A program made the translations under genes and the position numbers. The notes under the pieces were generated by a model. That model was not told where the DNA came from. It made no database searches and saw only the letters and a list, made by a program, of their open reading frames with translations. Below, in pieces: positions 1-9,121 of a DNA stretch of 64,000 bases; within the stretch, counting starts at the first letter, position 1, and each line of letters begins with the position of its first letter. Origin of the DNA: Cyclobacteriaceae bacterium (GTDB lineage: Bacteria; Bacteroidota; Bacteroidia; Cytophagales; Cyclobacteriaceae); assembly GCA_030584025.1 (NCBI GenBank), contig CP129487.1, forward strand, positions 2,480,001-2,544,000. Direction: 5' to 3'.

Positions 1-1191
1 TTATTTGAAGAATACTTCTTAGGTTTTTTTGGTGAGAATGCCGAATTGCTTTCGCAGTACATCCACCTGGCTTTATGGTTAACATTTGTGGTTGCCGTGT
101 CTACCCTAATGGAGTCTTTTGCCAGAACCCAACTCAAGCTTGCGTTTCCGCGACTGGTTAATGAAATAGGTATTCGTTTTTTACAGGGTGTAGTGGTTAC
201 ACTTTACTTCATCAACGTAATTTCCTTTCCTCAACTGCTGATTGCCTCTGTGCTCATTTACTTGCTTAGCCTCATTATCATTCTTGTTTACCTCGCACGA
301 ATCGGCTTGTTCCGATTTTCATTTGCAATTATGCGAATTCCAAAACCGACCCTCAGAGAGTTTGCATTCTTCAGCATCGTAAGCTTAGTGAGCTCCAGTG
401 TGTTTATGATGATTGGGCGGCTGGACAGTTTAATGGTAAGCGCACTCATCGACTTTAAAGCAAATGCAGTTTACACCACGGCCTTTTACATGGCCGCAGC
501 CATTGAAGTACCCCGAAGAGCCATCGCCCAAATAAACAGCACCTTGTTTGCGCGAGCGTTCGAAAAAAATGATTTAACAGAAGTGGAAGAACTTTACAGA
601 AAGACATCCATTAACCAGCTTATTATTGGCGCCCTGCTACTCATCGGGTTGTGGGCCAACCTTCATAACATTTATGCGCTAATGCCAAATGGCGATGCTT
701 ATCGCATCGGGTTTAATGTGGTGGTGATTATCGGACTGGCCAAACTAATCGATATGACATTCGGACCCAATTCAGAAATTCTGGCCATGTCGAACTATTA
801 TTGGGTAAATAGTCTGGCGCTTATATTCCTTGCTCCCTTGATCATTGCGTTCAACTATTTTTTGATACCCGTTTACGGCATAGATGGCGCAGCATACGGT
901 TCCTGTATTTCCATTTTGATCTTCAACATCATCAAATACACATACATCTACGCAAAGTTTAAGCAACAGCCATTTACCCAAAAAACGATCGTAGTGCTTC
1001 TGATCGCAGGGCTGTCCACAGCGTTGGCCTACTACCTGCCCATATTGGAGCATCCCATAGTTGACCTGATCTATCGCTCAACACTCATTACCCTGGTGTT
1101 TTCTTCACTGATTCTGCTCACCCGAAGCTCTGACGAGATCAATTCCATCGTTCAACAAGCCTTAATAAAGGTTGGCGTTATTAAGCGATAA
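1..1191 (+). CDS. Polysaccharide flippase (MATE/Wzx-like), 5' end outside window
   Basis: The frame is open from base 1, so the N-terminus lies outside the window; the first in-window start-like codon (TTG at 46) is probably internal. The visible ~396 residues are very hydrophobic, with repeated membrane segments separated by short basic loops. The stretch RLDSLMVSALIDFKANAVYT, near residue 140 of the visible part, is the usual helix-loop of the oligosaccharide flippase family (MOP superfamily). Such proteins move lipid-linked glycan repeat units across the inner membrane. The downstream glycosyltransferases and nonulosonate genes fit an O-antigen or capsule locus. I cannot tell which glycan is moved. 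Confidence 0.8.
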   Translation, partial: LFEEYFLGFFGENAELLSQYIHLALWLTFVVAVSTLMESFARTQLKLAFPRLVNEIGIRFLQGVVVTLYFINVISFPQLLIASVLIYLLSLIIILVYLARIGLFRFSFAIMRIPKPTLREFAFFSIVSLVSSSVFMMIGRLDSLMVSALIDFKANAVYTTAFYMAAAIEVPRRAIAQINSTLFARAFEKNDLTEVEELYRKTSINQLIIGALLLIGLWANLHNIYALMPNGDAYRIGFNVVVIIGLAKLIDMTFGPNSEILAMSNYYWVNSLALIFLAPLIIAFNYFLIPVYGIDGAAYGSCISILIFNIIKYTYIYAKFKQQPFTQKTIVVLLIAGLSTALAYYLPILEHPIVDLIYRSTLITLVFSSLILLTRSSDEINSIVQQALIKVGVIKR

Positions 1192-1204
1192 AAGGCCTTT
1201 TTTT

Positions 1205-1212
1205 TACTTTTG
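1205..1212 (+). promoter_or_regulatory. Bacteroidetes -7 box TACTTTTG
   Basis: TACTTTTG fits the Bacteroidetes housekeeping element TAnnTTTG exactly and lies 21 bases before the ATG at 1234. It overlaps the TTG at 1210, which argues for the later ATG as the true start. No TTG at the expected -33 distance was found. Confidence 0.5.
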
Positions 1213-1233
1213 CTCTTCAATAATTACCAGCTC

Positions 1234-3660
1234 ATGAACTTCGCTACTGTCAAGCAAAAAGCTTTACCTCACCTGCTCGCTACCCTGATATTTATTTTGC
1301 TTACGGTGATTTTCTACTCCCCCATTTTCTTTGAGGGAAAAATCCTGAACCAAAATGATGTGAACCAAGGCATTGCCTCCGGTTCGGAGTTGGCGGCCTT
1401 TCGTGAAAAAACAGGTGAAGAAGGTCTTTGGACAAACAGCATGTTCAGTGGCATGCCGGCATACCTGATTAGCCTACGCTGGTCGGGATCAGAACCGCTG
1501 ACCATAATCGAAAAAGTCATTTCATTAGGATTTCCCAACTCAGCAAAAGAAACATTCCTGTCGCTGGTTTGCTTTTACATTTTATTGATCGTGTTTGGTA
1601 TTCGGCCATCCATTGCCATTGCAGGGGCCATAGCCTACGCCTTTAGTACATACTTTATTGTAAGTATCGAAGCGGGGCACCTTTGGAAGATGCGTGCCAT
1701 CGCCTACGCCCCGTTGGTATTGGCGGGTGTCCATCTTGCCTATACAAAAAGATTGCTATGGGGATTTGCCGTTACGGCATTGGCACTGGCACTTGAAATA
1801 AACAGTAACCACATACAAATCACCTATTACCTCGGACTAATGCTCGTGATTTATGGCATTGTTCAATTAATTTTTGCCGTTCGGGAAAAGGAAATAAAAT
1901 CTTTTTTTATTTCATCCACTTTACTTGTCGGTGCAGTTGTGCTGGCTATTGGCGCCAACCTGGGTAAATTGTGGTCGACTTACGAGTATGGCAAATATTC
2001 CATTCGTGGAAAGTCAGAATTAACCAGCAACACACAAAGCACCGGTGGCCTTGATCGTGACTATGCCTTTGAGTGGAGCAGCGGGGTAGCAGAAAGTTTT
2101 ACCTTTCTCGTTCCAAATTTTTACGGAGGCGCTTCCGGAAATTACACAGGCCAAAACAGTGACCTGGAAATTGCCCTTCGACAAAACAATGTACCCGAAG
2201 CCCAGATTGCGCAATACACCCGCGGACTCCTTGGATACTGGGGCCCGCAGCCTTTTACGAGCGGACCTGTTTACGCAGGCGCGTTGGTGGTATTCTTTTT
2301 TGTGTTGGGCATTCTGTATGCCGATAAGCGAAACACTACATGGCTCATTGCAGCAACTGTTTTATCGATCGTACTCTCATGGGGAAAGCATTTTCCCTCG
2401 GTGAATTATTTCCTGTTCGATTACCTACCGATGTATAACAAATTTAGAGCAGTTTCCATGGCCGTAGTGATTGCGCTGATGGCCATGCCGTTGTTGGGCT
2501 GCCTGGGTCTTGAAAAATTGTTGCAAGAAAAATGGGATAAGAAAAGTCAGAAGAATTTATTTATTGCACTGGGCGTAACCGGAGGGCTCGCTTTGCTAAT
2601 CGCCATTATCGCTTACATACCGGCACTCGACCTAGGCGATGTTCCGCAGTGGGTAAAGAATGCGGTGGATTCATCGCGCAAATCAATCATTCGCAAAGAT
2701 GCATTCAGAACCATTTTCTTTGTTGTAGCTGCCGGAGCAGTAGTCTTTTTCTATTTGCGTAAGTCAATCGGTACAGTTGTATTTTCCGGATTACTCATCC
2801 TGTTAATGGTCATCGATATTATGGGCGTTGATTATCGCTATGTGCAGGAAGAAAACTACATTAAGAAACGCAGGAATAACTTCTTCACGGAAACACCTGC
2901 CGACCAGGTAATCAAACAAGATAAGAGCACTCCATTCCGTGTACTCAATTTTCAAAATCCATTTAATGAGGCACGAACGTCTGCCTTTCACCACTCCATT
3001 GGTGGCTATCACGGTGCCAAAATGCGCAGGTACCAGGATTTGATTACACACCACCTTCAGCATGAAATGAACGACATCATGCAGGCCGGCAACATCACGG
3101 CCAGCAATGCCAACGTGCTGAACATGCTGAACACCCGATACCTGCTGGCCGGACAAACCGCTGATGCGGTCATCCGCAATCCGCACCATAATGGCAATGC
3201 GTGGTTTGTGCAGGAGGTACTTGTAGCCAATAACCCCGATGAAGAAATTCAATTACTCGACTCCATCAACACCAAAACACAAGCTGTGATTGATGTATCA
3301 AAATTCAGCAAGCCAGAATTTACATACGATTCCAGTGCATCAATCAGGCTTACAGAATATGCTCCTAACAAACTGGTGTACGAGGCAACCACGGCAACCG
3401 ATGGGTATGCGGTGTTTTCAGAGATTTATTATCCGGAAGGGTGGAAAGCTTTTATTGACGGCCAGGAAACTTCAATTGATCGTGTAAATTACGTTCTTAG
3501 AGCAATAAAAATTCCTGCCGGAAGCCATGCCATTGAATTCAGATTTCAACCTAAATCATACTCCATAGGAAATAAATTCATGCTTGTCGCGAATATTCTT
3601 ATGTTAGTTGTTATTGCAACAGCAATGTGGAATACATTCCGAAAGGTAATTAAAGGATGA
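1234..3660 (+). CDS. YfhO-family multi-spanning membrane protein
   Basis: About 808 residues. A hydrophobic N-terminal two-thirds with roughly a dozen membrane segments is followed by a soluble C-terminal part (from about residue 540) and one last hydrophobic segment near the end. The order resembles the YfhO family, whose members assist glycosyl transfer to surface polymers in Gram-positives and are commonly found near glycan genes in Bacteroidota. I chose the ATG at 1234 because a promoter-like box covers the upstream TTG at 1210. The stop overlaps the next start as ATGA, so it is translationally coupled to the glycosyltransferase. Substrate is unknown. Confidence 0.8.
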   Translation: MNFATVKQKALPHLLATLIFILLTVIFYSPIFFEGKILNQNDVNQGIASGSELAAFREKTGEEGLWTNSMFSGMPAYLISLRWSGSEPLTIIEKVISLGFPNSAKETFLSLVCFYILLIVFGIRPSIAIAGAIAYAFSTYFIVSIEAGHLWKMRAIAYAPLVLAGVHLAYTKRLLWGFAVTALALALEINSNHIQITYYLGLMLVIYGIVQLIFAVREKEIKSFFISSTLLVGAVVLAIGANLGKLWSTYEYGKYSIRGKSELTSNTQSTGGLDRDYAFEWSSGVAESFTFLVPNFYGGASGNYTGQNSDLEIALRQNNVPEAQIAQYTRGLLGYWGPQPFTSGPVYAGALVVFFFVLGILYADKRNTTWLIAATVLSIVLSWGKHFPSVNYFLFDYLPMYNKFRAVSMAVVIALMAMPLLGCLGLEKLLQEKWDKKSQKNLFIALGVTGGLALLIAIIAYIPALDLGDVPQWVKNAVDSSRKSIIRKDAFRTIFFVVAAGAVVFFYLRKSIGTVVFSGLLILLMVIDIMGVDYRYVQEENYIKKRRNNFFTETPADQVIKQDKSTPFRVLNFQNPFNEARTSAFHHSIGGYHGAKMRRYQDLITHHLQHEMNDIMQAGNITASNANVLNMLNTRYLLAGQTADAVIRNPHHNGNAWFVQEVLVANNPDEEIQLLDSINTKTQAVIDVSKFSKPEFTYDSSASIRLTEYAPNKLVYEATTATDGYAVFSEIYYPEGWKAFIDGQETSIDRVNYVLRAIKIPAGSHAIEFRFQPKSYSIGNKFMLVANILMLVVIATAMWNTFRKVIKG

Positions 3661-4976
3661 AGCGTGTACTAATCATTACCTATTACTGGCCACCGAGTGG
3701 AGGGATTGGTGTGTTGCGATGCCTGAAATTCGCCAAGTACCTGCAGCAATTCGGATGGGAGCCAATTATCTACACCGCTTCCAATCCGCAGTACCCATAT
3801 ATCGACCACTCCAATGACAAGGACATTCCGGAAGGAATTGAAATACTGAAGCACCCAATTTCTGAACCCTTCTCCCTGTTCAAAAAATTTACTGGAAAAA
3901 AAAAGGATGAGCCCATCAGCAATCCATTGGTTACAAAAGGAGAAAACAGAGGTGTGATTGAAAAATTGGCCATATGGGTCCGGGCTAACTTTTTTATCCC
4001 GGACGCCAGGGCGCTTTGGATTAAGCCATCCGTAAGATTTCTTAGTCAGTACCTGAAAGAAAATCATATTGACGCCATTCTATCGAATGGCCCACCGCAT
4101 ACAAATTCTGTAATTGCATGTCGACTGGCACAACAGTTTTCGATTCCCTGGCTGGCGGATTTTCAAGACCCATGGACACAAGTAGATTATTATTCTCTCT
4201 TTCCAATAGGAAAGCGGGCAGACCGTATCCACAAGCGAATGGAACAAGAAGTTTTTAAAACTGCCAACAAGATTACTATTGTAAGCCCTACATGGAAAAG
4301 AGATCTGGAGAAAATTGGAGCAAAAGATGTGGACGTGGTTTACTGGGGCTATGATGAGGACGATTTCAAAAATCTAAGCATTCATAGAGAAGATAAGTTT
4401 CAGATAGTTCATGCCGGCATTTTGGGTGAAGACAGACATGCAGAAAACTTTTTCATAGCGATAAAGGAACTATGCCATGAACTTCCGGATTTCGAAAAGA
4501 AATTACATATTCGATTCTTCGGAATGGTGGACCACTCCATACAAAAGAGTATTCTGCAAAATAACATAGCCCATCTGGCCCAGTTAGAAGGAACAAAACC
4601 AAGAAATGAAATATTGTCCATACTGGCATCGGCAGGTTTATTACTTCTACCCCTCAATAAATCTGAAAATATCAATGGCAGAATACCCGGAAAATTATTT
4701 GAGTATTTACGAACACAGGTTCCTATTTTATGCATTGGCCCACAAACCAGCGATGTGGCCTCAATTCTTTCACTTACAGGTGCAGGGGAAACGTTTGAAT
4801 ATGAAGATGAAACCGGAATTAAAGACTACATAAAAGTAAATTACGATAGGTATTTACAAGGACTAAAAAGCAGCACCGACATTGAAGCTATCCAACAATT
4901 CAATGTGGTCAACCAAACAAAATCAATAGCCAAATTATTGGACAACATATCCACGCGTTCAAATGTCAAAAGTTAA
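3657..4976 (+). CDS. Glycosyltransferase family 4-like protein
   Basis: 439 residues. The N-terminus reads MKRVLIITYYWPPSGGIG, the glycine-rich donor/acceptor loop of GT-B enzymes. SNGPPHTNSVIACRLA followed by WLADFQDPWT (about residues 141-172) is typical of the GT4-like family that adds sugars during exopolysaccharide or O-antigen assembly. The C-terminal Rossmann half contains GRIPGKLFEYLRTQVPIL, the region where the nucleotide-sugar-binding glutamate normally sits. It starts inside the stop of the YfhO gene and its 3' end overlaps the next gene by 14 bases, so it is part of one transcript. The sugar transferred cannot be inferred. Confidence 0.88.
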   Translation: MKRVLIITYYWPPSGGIGVLRCLKFAKYLQQFGWEPIIYTASNPQYPYIDHSNDKDIPEGIEILKHPISEPFSLFKKFTGKKKDEPISNPLVTKGENRGVIEKLAIWVRANFFIPDARALWIKPSVRFLSQYLKENHIDAILSNGPPHTNSVIACRLAQQFSIPWLADFQDPWTQVDYYSLFPIGKRADRIHKRMEQEVFKTANKITIVSPTWKRDLEKIGAKDVDVVYWGYDEDDFKNLSIHREDKFQIVHAGILGEDRHAENFFIAIKELCHELPDFEKKLHIRFFGMVDHSIQKSILQNNIAHLAQLEGTKPRNEILSILASAGLLLLPLNKSENINGRIPGKLFEYLRTQVPILCIGPQTSDVASILSLTGAGETFEYEDETGIKDYIKVNYDRYLQGLKSSTDIEAIQQFNVVNQTKSIAKLLDNISTRSNVKS

Positions 4977-6354
4977 GGTAATAGCATTTTTAGAAAGTGA
5001 TAAAGGAAGGGACGCAGAAATACTCATCCCAATGGTTTATTATGCGGAGCGGTTTCTGAATTGCGAAATCGCGTTTCATCAAAAGTGGGACATCCAAGCG
5101 ATCTACAGAAAAAAACCCGATTTGATTCTATTGCCCAATGCCATTGGGTCCAAGTACTACTTTTGGATCTCACGATACGCATACGAGCAGAACATTAAAG
5201 TGTTTGCGTTGGTCTCAGAAGGGAATTTTTGGACAAATGGAACTTATAACTTTTTCGGAAACAATACAGATCATAAACTGTATCACGAATATGTTTGCTA
5301 CTGGTCGCAACGAACCTACAACCATATTCTGGAGCGATTTCCACAATACAAAGACAACATCGTTCTTACTGGTGGAGTTGGCTTTGATCGGTTCCGAATT
5401 TATAAATTTCAAGAGAAAAAAGATTTTCTTCAACAGCGCAATCGAACACAATATTCTAAAATAATAGGATATGCGGGCTGGTCATTTGGAAAATTATTCA
5501 ATCCAAAAACGATTACCGATCATAAATATGTTAGGCCAAACGATCCGAACCGAATCGAATGGATGAAGCAGTTTATGTATAAGGTTGAGGAAACGTTAAA
5601 AAAACTAATCGAAAACAACCCTGATACGCTATTTATTTTAAAAAAGCATCCAACAGAATCCATCCCCTCTGACTTAGGAAAAACCATCAACGAGATGGAG
5701 AATCTAAAAGCGTACCCTAATGTACTGTATCTGATATATGATGACATTGATGACCTGTTGAACGTTTGCGATATCTGGATGGGATTTGATACTACCACCG
5801 CACTTGAATCCTGGTTGATCAAGGAGTCGCCTACGATATTACTTCACCCCCATCAAGACTTCTTCCGCGATGAACTATACAAAGGTTCCATCATCACCCA
5901 ATCATACGAAGAAACGCAATCCATTATTGATGAATATTACCAAACCGGCCAAGTTAAGGCTCTGACTCGCACTATACTTGATGAAAGAAAACGTATTATT
6001 AAAAACACCATTGGCTTTGACGATGGAATGAATCATATACGTACTGGATATTATTTAGAAAAAACGATTCAAAACTTAACAAAACCATCTGAACGAAAAT
6101 ATAAACTCAATTTGAGATATCTGATTATGTATGTATTGGTGATTCTCGGCCGGCCATTCTACAAGCGCACGGTGTTCAGCAAATTACCAAAGTTCAAAAA
6201 GACGATCTGGATTTTTGAAAAATGGACCCTTAGCGGAATTAAAGAATTAAAAAAGGAATACTACCCGTATCTTGACGCTTTCTATCAGAGAAACAACCTG
6301 CCCGAAAAGATTAAGTCTGGAACCATTTGGTCTGACCTTTTCGGGCGGAAATAA
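4963..6354 (+). CDS. GT-B-like surface glycan biosynthesis protein
   Basis: 463 residues, soluble. There is no signal peptide. The layout suggests two Rossmann-like halves as in CDP-glycerol/capsule glycosyltransferases: an N-terminal half with KPDLILLPNAIGSKYYFW and VLTGGVGFDRF, and a C-terminal half with FILKKHPTES and CDIWMGFDTTTALESWLI, where a conserved-looking aspartate and a small-residue loop precede an E-S-W helix. Such proteins occur in Bacteroidota surface glycan loci with poorly defined roles. It overlaps the upstream glycosyltransferase by 14 bases. I do not recognise a characterised close relative; a transferase role is inference from fold-like motifs and context. Confidence 0.65.
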   Translation: MSKVKVIAFLESDKGRDAEILIPMVYYAERFLNCEIAFHQKWDIQAIYRKKPDLILLPNAIGSKYYFWISRYAYEQNIKVFALVSEGNFWTNGTYNFFGNNTDHKLYHEYVCYWSQRTYNHILERFPQYKDNIVLTGGVGFDRFRIYKFQEKKDFLQQRNRTQYSKIIGYAGWSFGKLFNPKTITDHKYVRPNDPNRIEWMKQFMYKVEETLKKLIENNPDTLFILKKHPTESIPSDLGKTINEMENLKAYPNVLYLIYDDIDDLLNVCDIWMGFDTTTALESWLIKESPTILLHPHQDFFRDELYKGSIITQSYEETQSIIDEYYQTGQVKALTRTILDERKRIIKNTIGFDDGMNHIRTGYYLEKTIQNLTKPSERKYKLNLRYLIMYVLVILGRPFYKRTVFSKLPKFKKTIWIFEKWTLSGIKELKKEYYPYLDAFYQRNNLPEKIKSGTIWSDLFGRK

Positions 6355-6369
6355 TAAAACATCTCATTT

Positions 6370-7053
6370 ATGAGTGGCAGCAGACGATGTGCCATTGTTT
6401 TGGCAAGGTATAGTTCTTCACGCTTCCCAGGAAAAGCCTTATACCCGATCCATGGAAAGGCGCTGCTGGAATGGTGCCTCTTTTTCCTAAAAAAATCCAA
6501 AGGCTTTGAACCAATTCTTGCCACATCAACCCATCCAACCGATGACCCACTACAACAACTGGCTGAAAACATGGGAATCAGGTGTTTCCGTGGTGATTTA
6601 GACGATGTGTACAAACGTGTAGTTGATTGCATCGAATTCTATAAAATTGATACATTTGCGCGAATTAACGGAGACAGCCCCTTTCCTCAAACCTCATTGA
6701 TTGAAAGTGCTTTTGGGCAATTGGAAATGAGCGACTTGGATTTTGTAACAAATTTGTGCCCAAGGACTTTCCCGTACGGGATTTCAGTTGAAGTCTTTCG
6801 AGCAACTACTTTTAGCGCCTATTATCAGAGGCTGGATACACCCGACCAACATGAACACATTACGTCATATTTTTATACACATTCAAATCAATTCAGATTC
6901 AAAAACATTACATCCAACATATCAACAAAAGGCGATGTCCGGTTGGTTGTTGACACGAAAGAAGATCTGCCCTTGATTGAAAAAATACTAACTAACCCGG
7001 AAATAACTTCTTCACCTGATTTAAAAACTATAATTAGAATACTTAATGATTAA
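6370..7053 (+). CDS. SpsF/NeuA-like cytidylyltransferase
   Basis: 227 residues. The N-terminal motif ARYSSSRFPGK (12-22) is the CTP-binding loop of the CMP-sugar synthetase family, and INGDSPF (about 99-105) is the metal/sugar-binding aspartate motif. The later TFPYGISVEVF and DQHEHITSYF match the SpsF subgroup rather than classical NeuA. Expected reaction: transfer of CMP from CTP to a nonulosonic acid (sialic, legionaminic or pseudaminic type). It overlaps the pyruvyltransferase gene by 8 bases and is two genes from a NeuB-family synthase, supporting a nonulosonate role. Which sugar is made cannot be read from sequence. Confidence 0.82.
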   Translation: MSGSRRCAIVLARYSSSRFPGKALYPIHGKALLEWCLFFLKKSKGFEPILATSTHPTDDPLQQLAENMGIRCFRGDLDDVYKRVVDCIEFYKIDTFARINGDSPFPQTSLIESAFGQLEMSDLDFVTNLCPRTFPYGISVEVFRATTFSAYYQRLDTPDQHEHITSYFYTHSNQFRFKNITSNISTKGDVRLVVDTKEDLPLIEKILTNPEITSSPDLKTIIRILND

Positions 7054-8122
7054 TTTATACTGCATTCGTCCGAAAGGTTTTAACATTGGAAACGATGTTA
7101 TCCATTTAGCATTGGTACATTTCATCAGGGAAGCATTCCAACAACACCTGAATATCATCGACTTACCGGCCACCAGCAAATATGAAAGTCAAAAGAAGGC
7201 AGGTTTAAGCTCACAAACTGTCTATGAAGTCAATCAGTTTGGTCATGGTTTGATAATTGGTGGTGGGAATTTGTATGAAAATAATGAATTAGAAATAAAC
7301 CCAGTAGCACTGAAAGCCCTGAGTGTCCCTCTCATGTTATTCAGCTTATCACGAGGAAAAATATACAATAAGAATTTACAACTTGTTGACCGCACGGACG
7401 TCATTCCCGATGACAAATTGAGACTATTAAACGAACGTGCGGACTTTTCCCTCTCCAGAGATATTGCTACCACAAACTACATCTCCTCTTTAGGATGTTC
7501 AAATTTGCTTGGTGGATGTCCTACACTATTTCTCAATGAAACACCGCAACACCTGGTACCTATCTCTAAGCAAGATCAAACAGATGCATTGATATCCATC
7601 CGAACACCAACGTTAATGAGCATACCCGTTTCACAGCAATATGAAATGAAAGGCCAGATTGAGGGGATTATTGCATTGTTGAAAAGGAAGGGGTACAATC
7701 ACATAAAAATTCTATGTCATGATCACCGTGATATTCCTTTTGCAGACTCATTCAAAGATGTTGAATTCTTGTTTACAAGTGATGTCTATACATATTTAAG
7801 TTATCTAAAAAACACACGGCTCAACATTACCTACAGGCTCCACTCCTTCCTTCCTGCATTAAGCTATGGAATCCCTTGCATCAAAATCAGCTATGACCAA
7901 AGAGCCATAAGTATGATGGAAACTGTAGGCCTCGATAAGTGGAATATCAACCTGATAACCGATGATGTGTTACTTGAAGTTGAAAACAGAATCAATTCGT
8001 TAGGAAAATTAGATGACCTGAAAGCCGAGTTGAAAGACACAACCTGGGCTAAATTAAGAGACACCATGAGTTCCAACCTTAAACTTTTTGCAAACAAAGT
8101 ATTGGAAGGTACACATTCATGA
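7046..8122 (+). CDS. Polysaccharide pyruvyltransferase family protein
   Basis: 358 residues. It begins with the family-type FNIGNDVIHLAL segment, where a G-N-D loop follows the first strand. GLIIGGGNLYENNE (about 68-81) is the glycine-rich loop, and ITYRLHSFLPALSYGIPCI (about 259-277) is the C-terminal R-L-H plus G-[IV]-P motif seen in CsaB-like enzymes. These enzymes move pyruvate from phosphoenolpyruvate onto sugars as ketals. Its start overlaps the cytidylyltransferase and its stop overlaps the NeuB-family start as ATGA, so it sits inside the nonulosonate cassette. The acceptor sugar is unknown. Confidence 0.82.
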   Translation: MINLYCIRPKGFNIGNDVIHLALVHFIREAFQQHLNIIDLPATSKYESQKKAGLSSQTVYEVNQFGHGLIIGGGNLYENNELEINPVALKALSVPLMLFSLSRGKIYNKNLQLVDRTDVIPDDKLRLLNERADFSLSRDIATTNYISSLGCSNLLGGCPTLFLNETPQHLVPISKQDQTDALISIRTPTLMSIPVSQQYEMKGQIEGIIALLKRKGYNHIKILCHDHRDIPFADSFKDVEFLFTSDVYTYLSYLKNTRLNITYRLHSFLPALSYGIPCIKISYDQRAISMMETVGLDKWNINLITDDVLLEVENRINSLGKLDDLKAELKDTTWAKLRDTMSSNLKLFANKVLEGTHS

Positions 8123-9120
8123 ATAACAAGGTACACATCATAGCCGAGGCGGGCACCAATCATAACGGAAATGTTGATACCGCCAAAACCTTAGTACGGG
8201 TAGCAAAAAATGCTGGGGCAGACTCAGTGAAATTTCAAATTATATACCCGGAAAACCTGTATTTACCTGGTAAGTACAATTATGGACATTACGATATTGA
8301 GAAAGTAGTGGCGATGCGAAAAGCATTTATGCTTGCAGATGAGGATTATTCTGGGCTAAGTAATCTTTCAAACGAATTGGGCATCAAATTCAGTGCTTCG
8401 GTATTCTGTGAACGCAGCACAGATCTATTGGCTAAACTAAGTCCACCTTACATTAAAATTGCTTCGACCGACCTCAACAACCTGCAACTGATTCGCTATG
8501 CAGCAAGCAAAGACATTCCACTAATTATCTCAACAGGCATGTCAACCCTTGCGCAAATTGAAAAGACCGTTTCTACCTTAGAGAATCTCAACGTTAAAAA
8601 ATTCATTCTTTTACATTGTGTATCTGCTTATCCGGCAGCATTGAAAGACATGAATTTAACGTTCATTGAAACGTTAAGAACAGCCTTCCATTGTGAAGTC
8701 GGACTTTCCGATCATACGCAATCCAGTATTGCAGCTTGCATGGCTGTTTCCATGGGGGTATCGTATATAGAGAAACATTTTACACTAGATCCATCCCTGG
8801 AAGGTTTTGACCATGCCTACGCGGCTGATCCTGAAACGTTTAAAGCCTACGTAAACGATATTCGTGATGCTGAGCAGGCAATGACATACACCCCGGTCAA
8901 AATCAAAAGTGACGAAGCATACGTAAAGAAAAGGGCAAGACGATCGCTATACGCAAGTAAGGATTTGAAAAAAGGACATATTCTTACCGCTTCCGACATA
9001 CTGATTGTACGCCCCGAAGGACCGCTCAATTCAGAAGATTTTGATCTCATCGTTGGGAAAGAGTTAAAAGAAAGCATTAAACAGTACCAGCCATTCACCT
9101 TGCAGGTCGTTAATCTTTAG
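8119..9120 (+). CDS. NeuB-family nonulosonic acid synthase
   Basis: 333 residues. EAGTNHNG (10-17) is the N-terminal signature of sialic/legionaminic/pseudaminic acid synthases. Other barrel motifs are SVKFQI, KIASTDLNN, STGMST, LHCVSAYPA, GLSDHT and IEKHFTLD. The last ~60 residues, with RARRSLYASKDLKKGH and IVGKEL, form the SAF (antifreeze-like) domain. Expected reaction: condensation of phosphoenolpyruvate with a 6-carbon amino sugar to give a 9-carbon 2-keto acid. It is coupled by ATGA overlap to the pyruvyltransferase, and the next gene starts 2 bases after its stop. Legionaminate or pseudaminate seems likelier than sialate because the next gene is PseG/SpsG-like; that is inference. Confidence 0.93.
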   Translation: MNNKVHIIAEAGTNHNGNVDTAKTLVRVAKNAGADSVKFQIIYPENLYLPGKYNYGHYDIEKVVAMRKAFMLADEDYSGLSNLSNELGIKFSASVFCERSTDLLAKLSPPYIKIASTDLNNLQLIRYAASKDIPLIISTGMSTLAQIEKTVSTLENLNVKKFILLHCVSAYPAALKDMNLTFIETLRTAFHCEVGLSDHTQSSIAACMAVSMGVSYIEKHFTLDPSLEGFDHAYAADPETFKAYVNDIRDAEQAMTYTPVKIKSDEAYVKKRARRSLYASKDLKKGHILTASDILIVRPEGPLNSEDFDLIVGKELKESIKQYQPFTLQVVNL

Positions 9121-9121
9121 C

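Noticed and set aside
1192..1209. Terminator after the flippase (AAAAGGCCTTTT palindrome plus T run)
   Set aside because: No loop to allow a stable hairpin, and the promoter box of the next gene lies inside it.
2803..3252. 149-residue minus-strand ORF inside the YfhO gene
   Set aside because: Antisense shadow of a well-supported gene; no promoter or motif.
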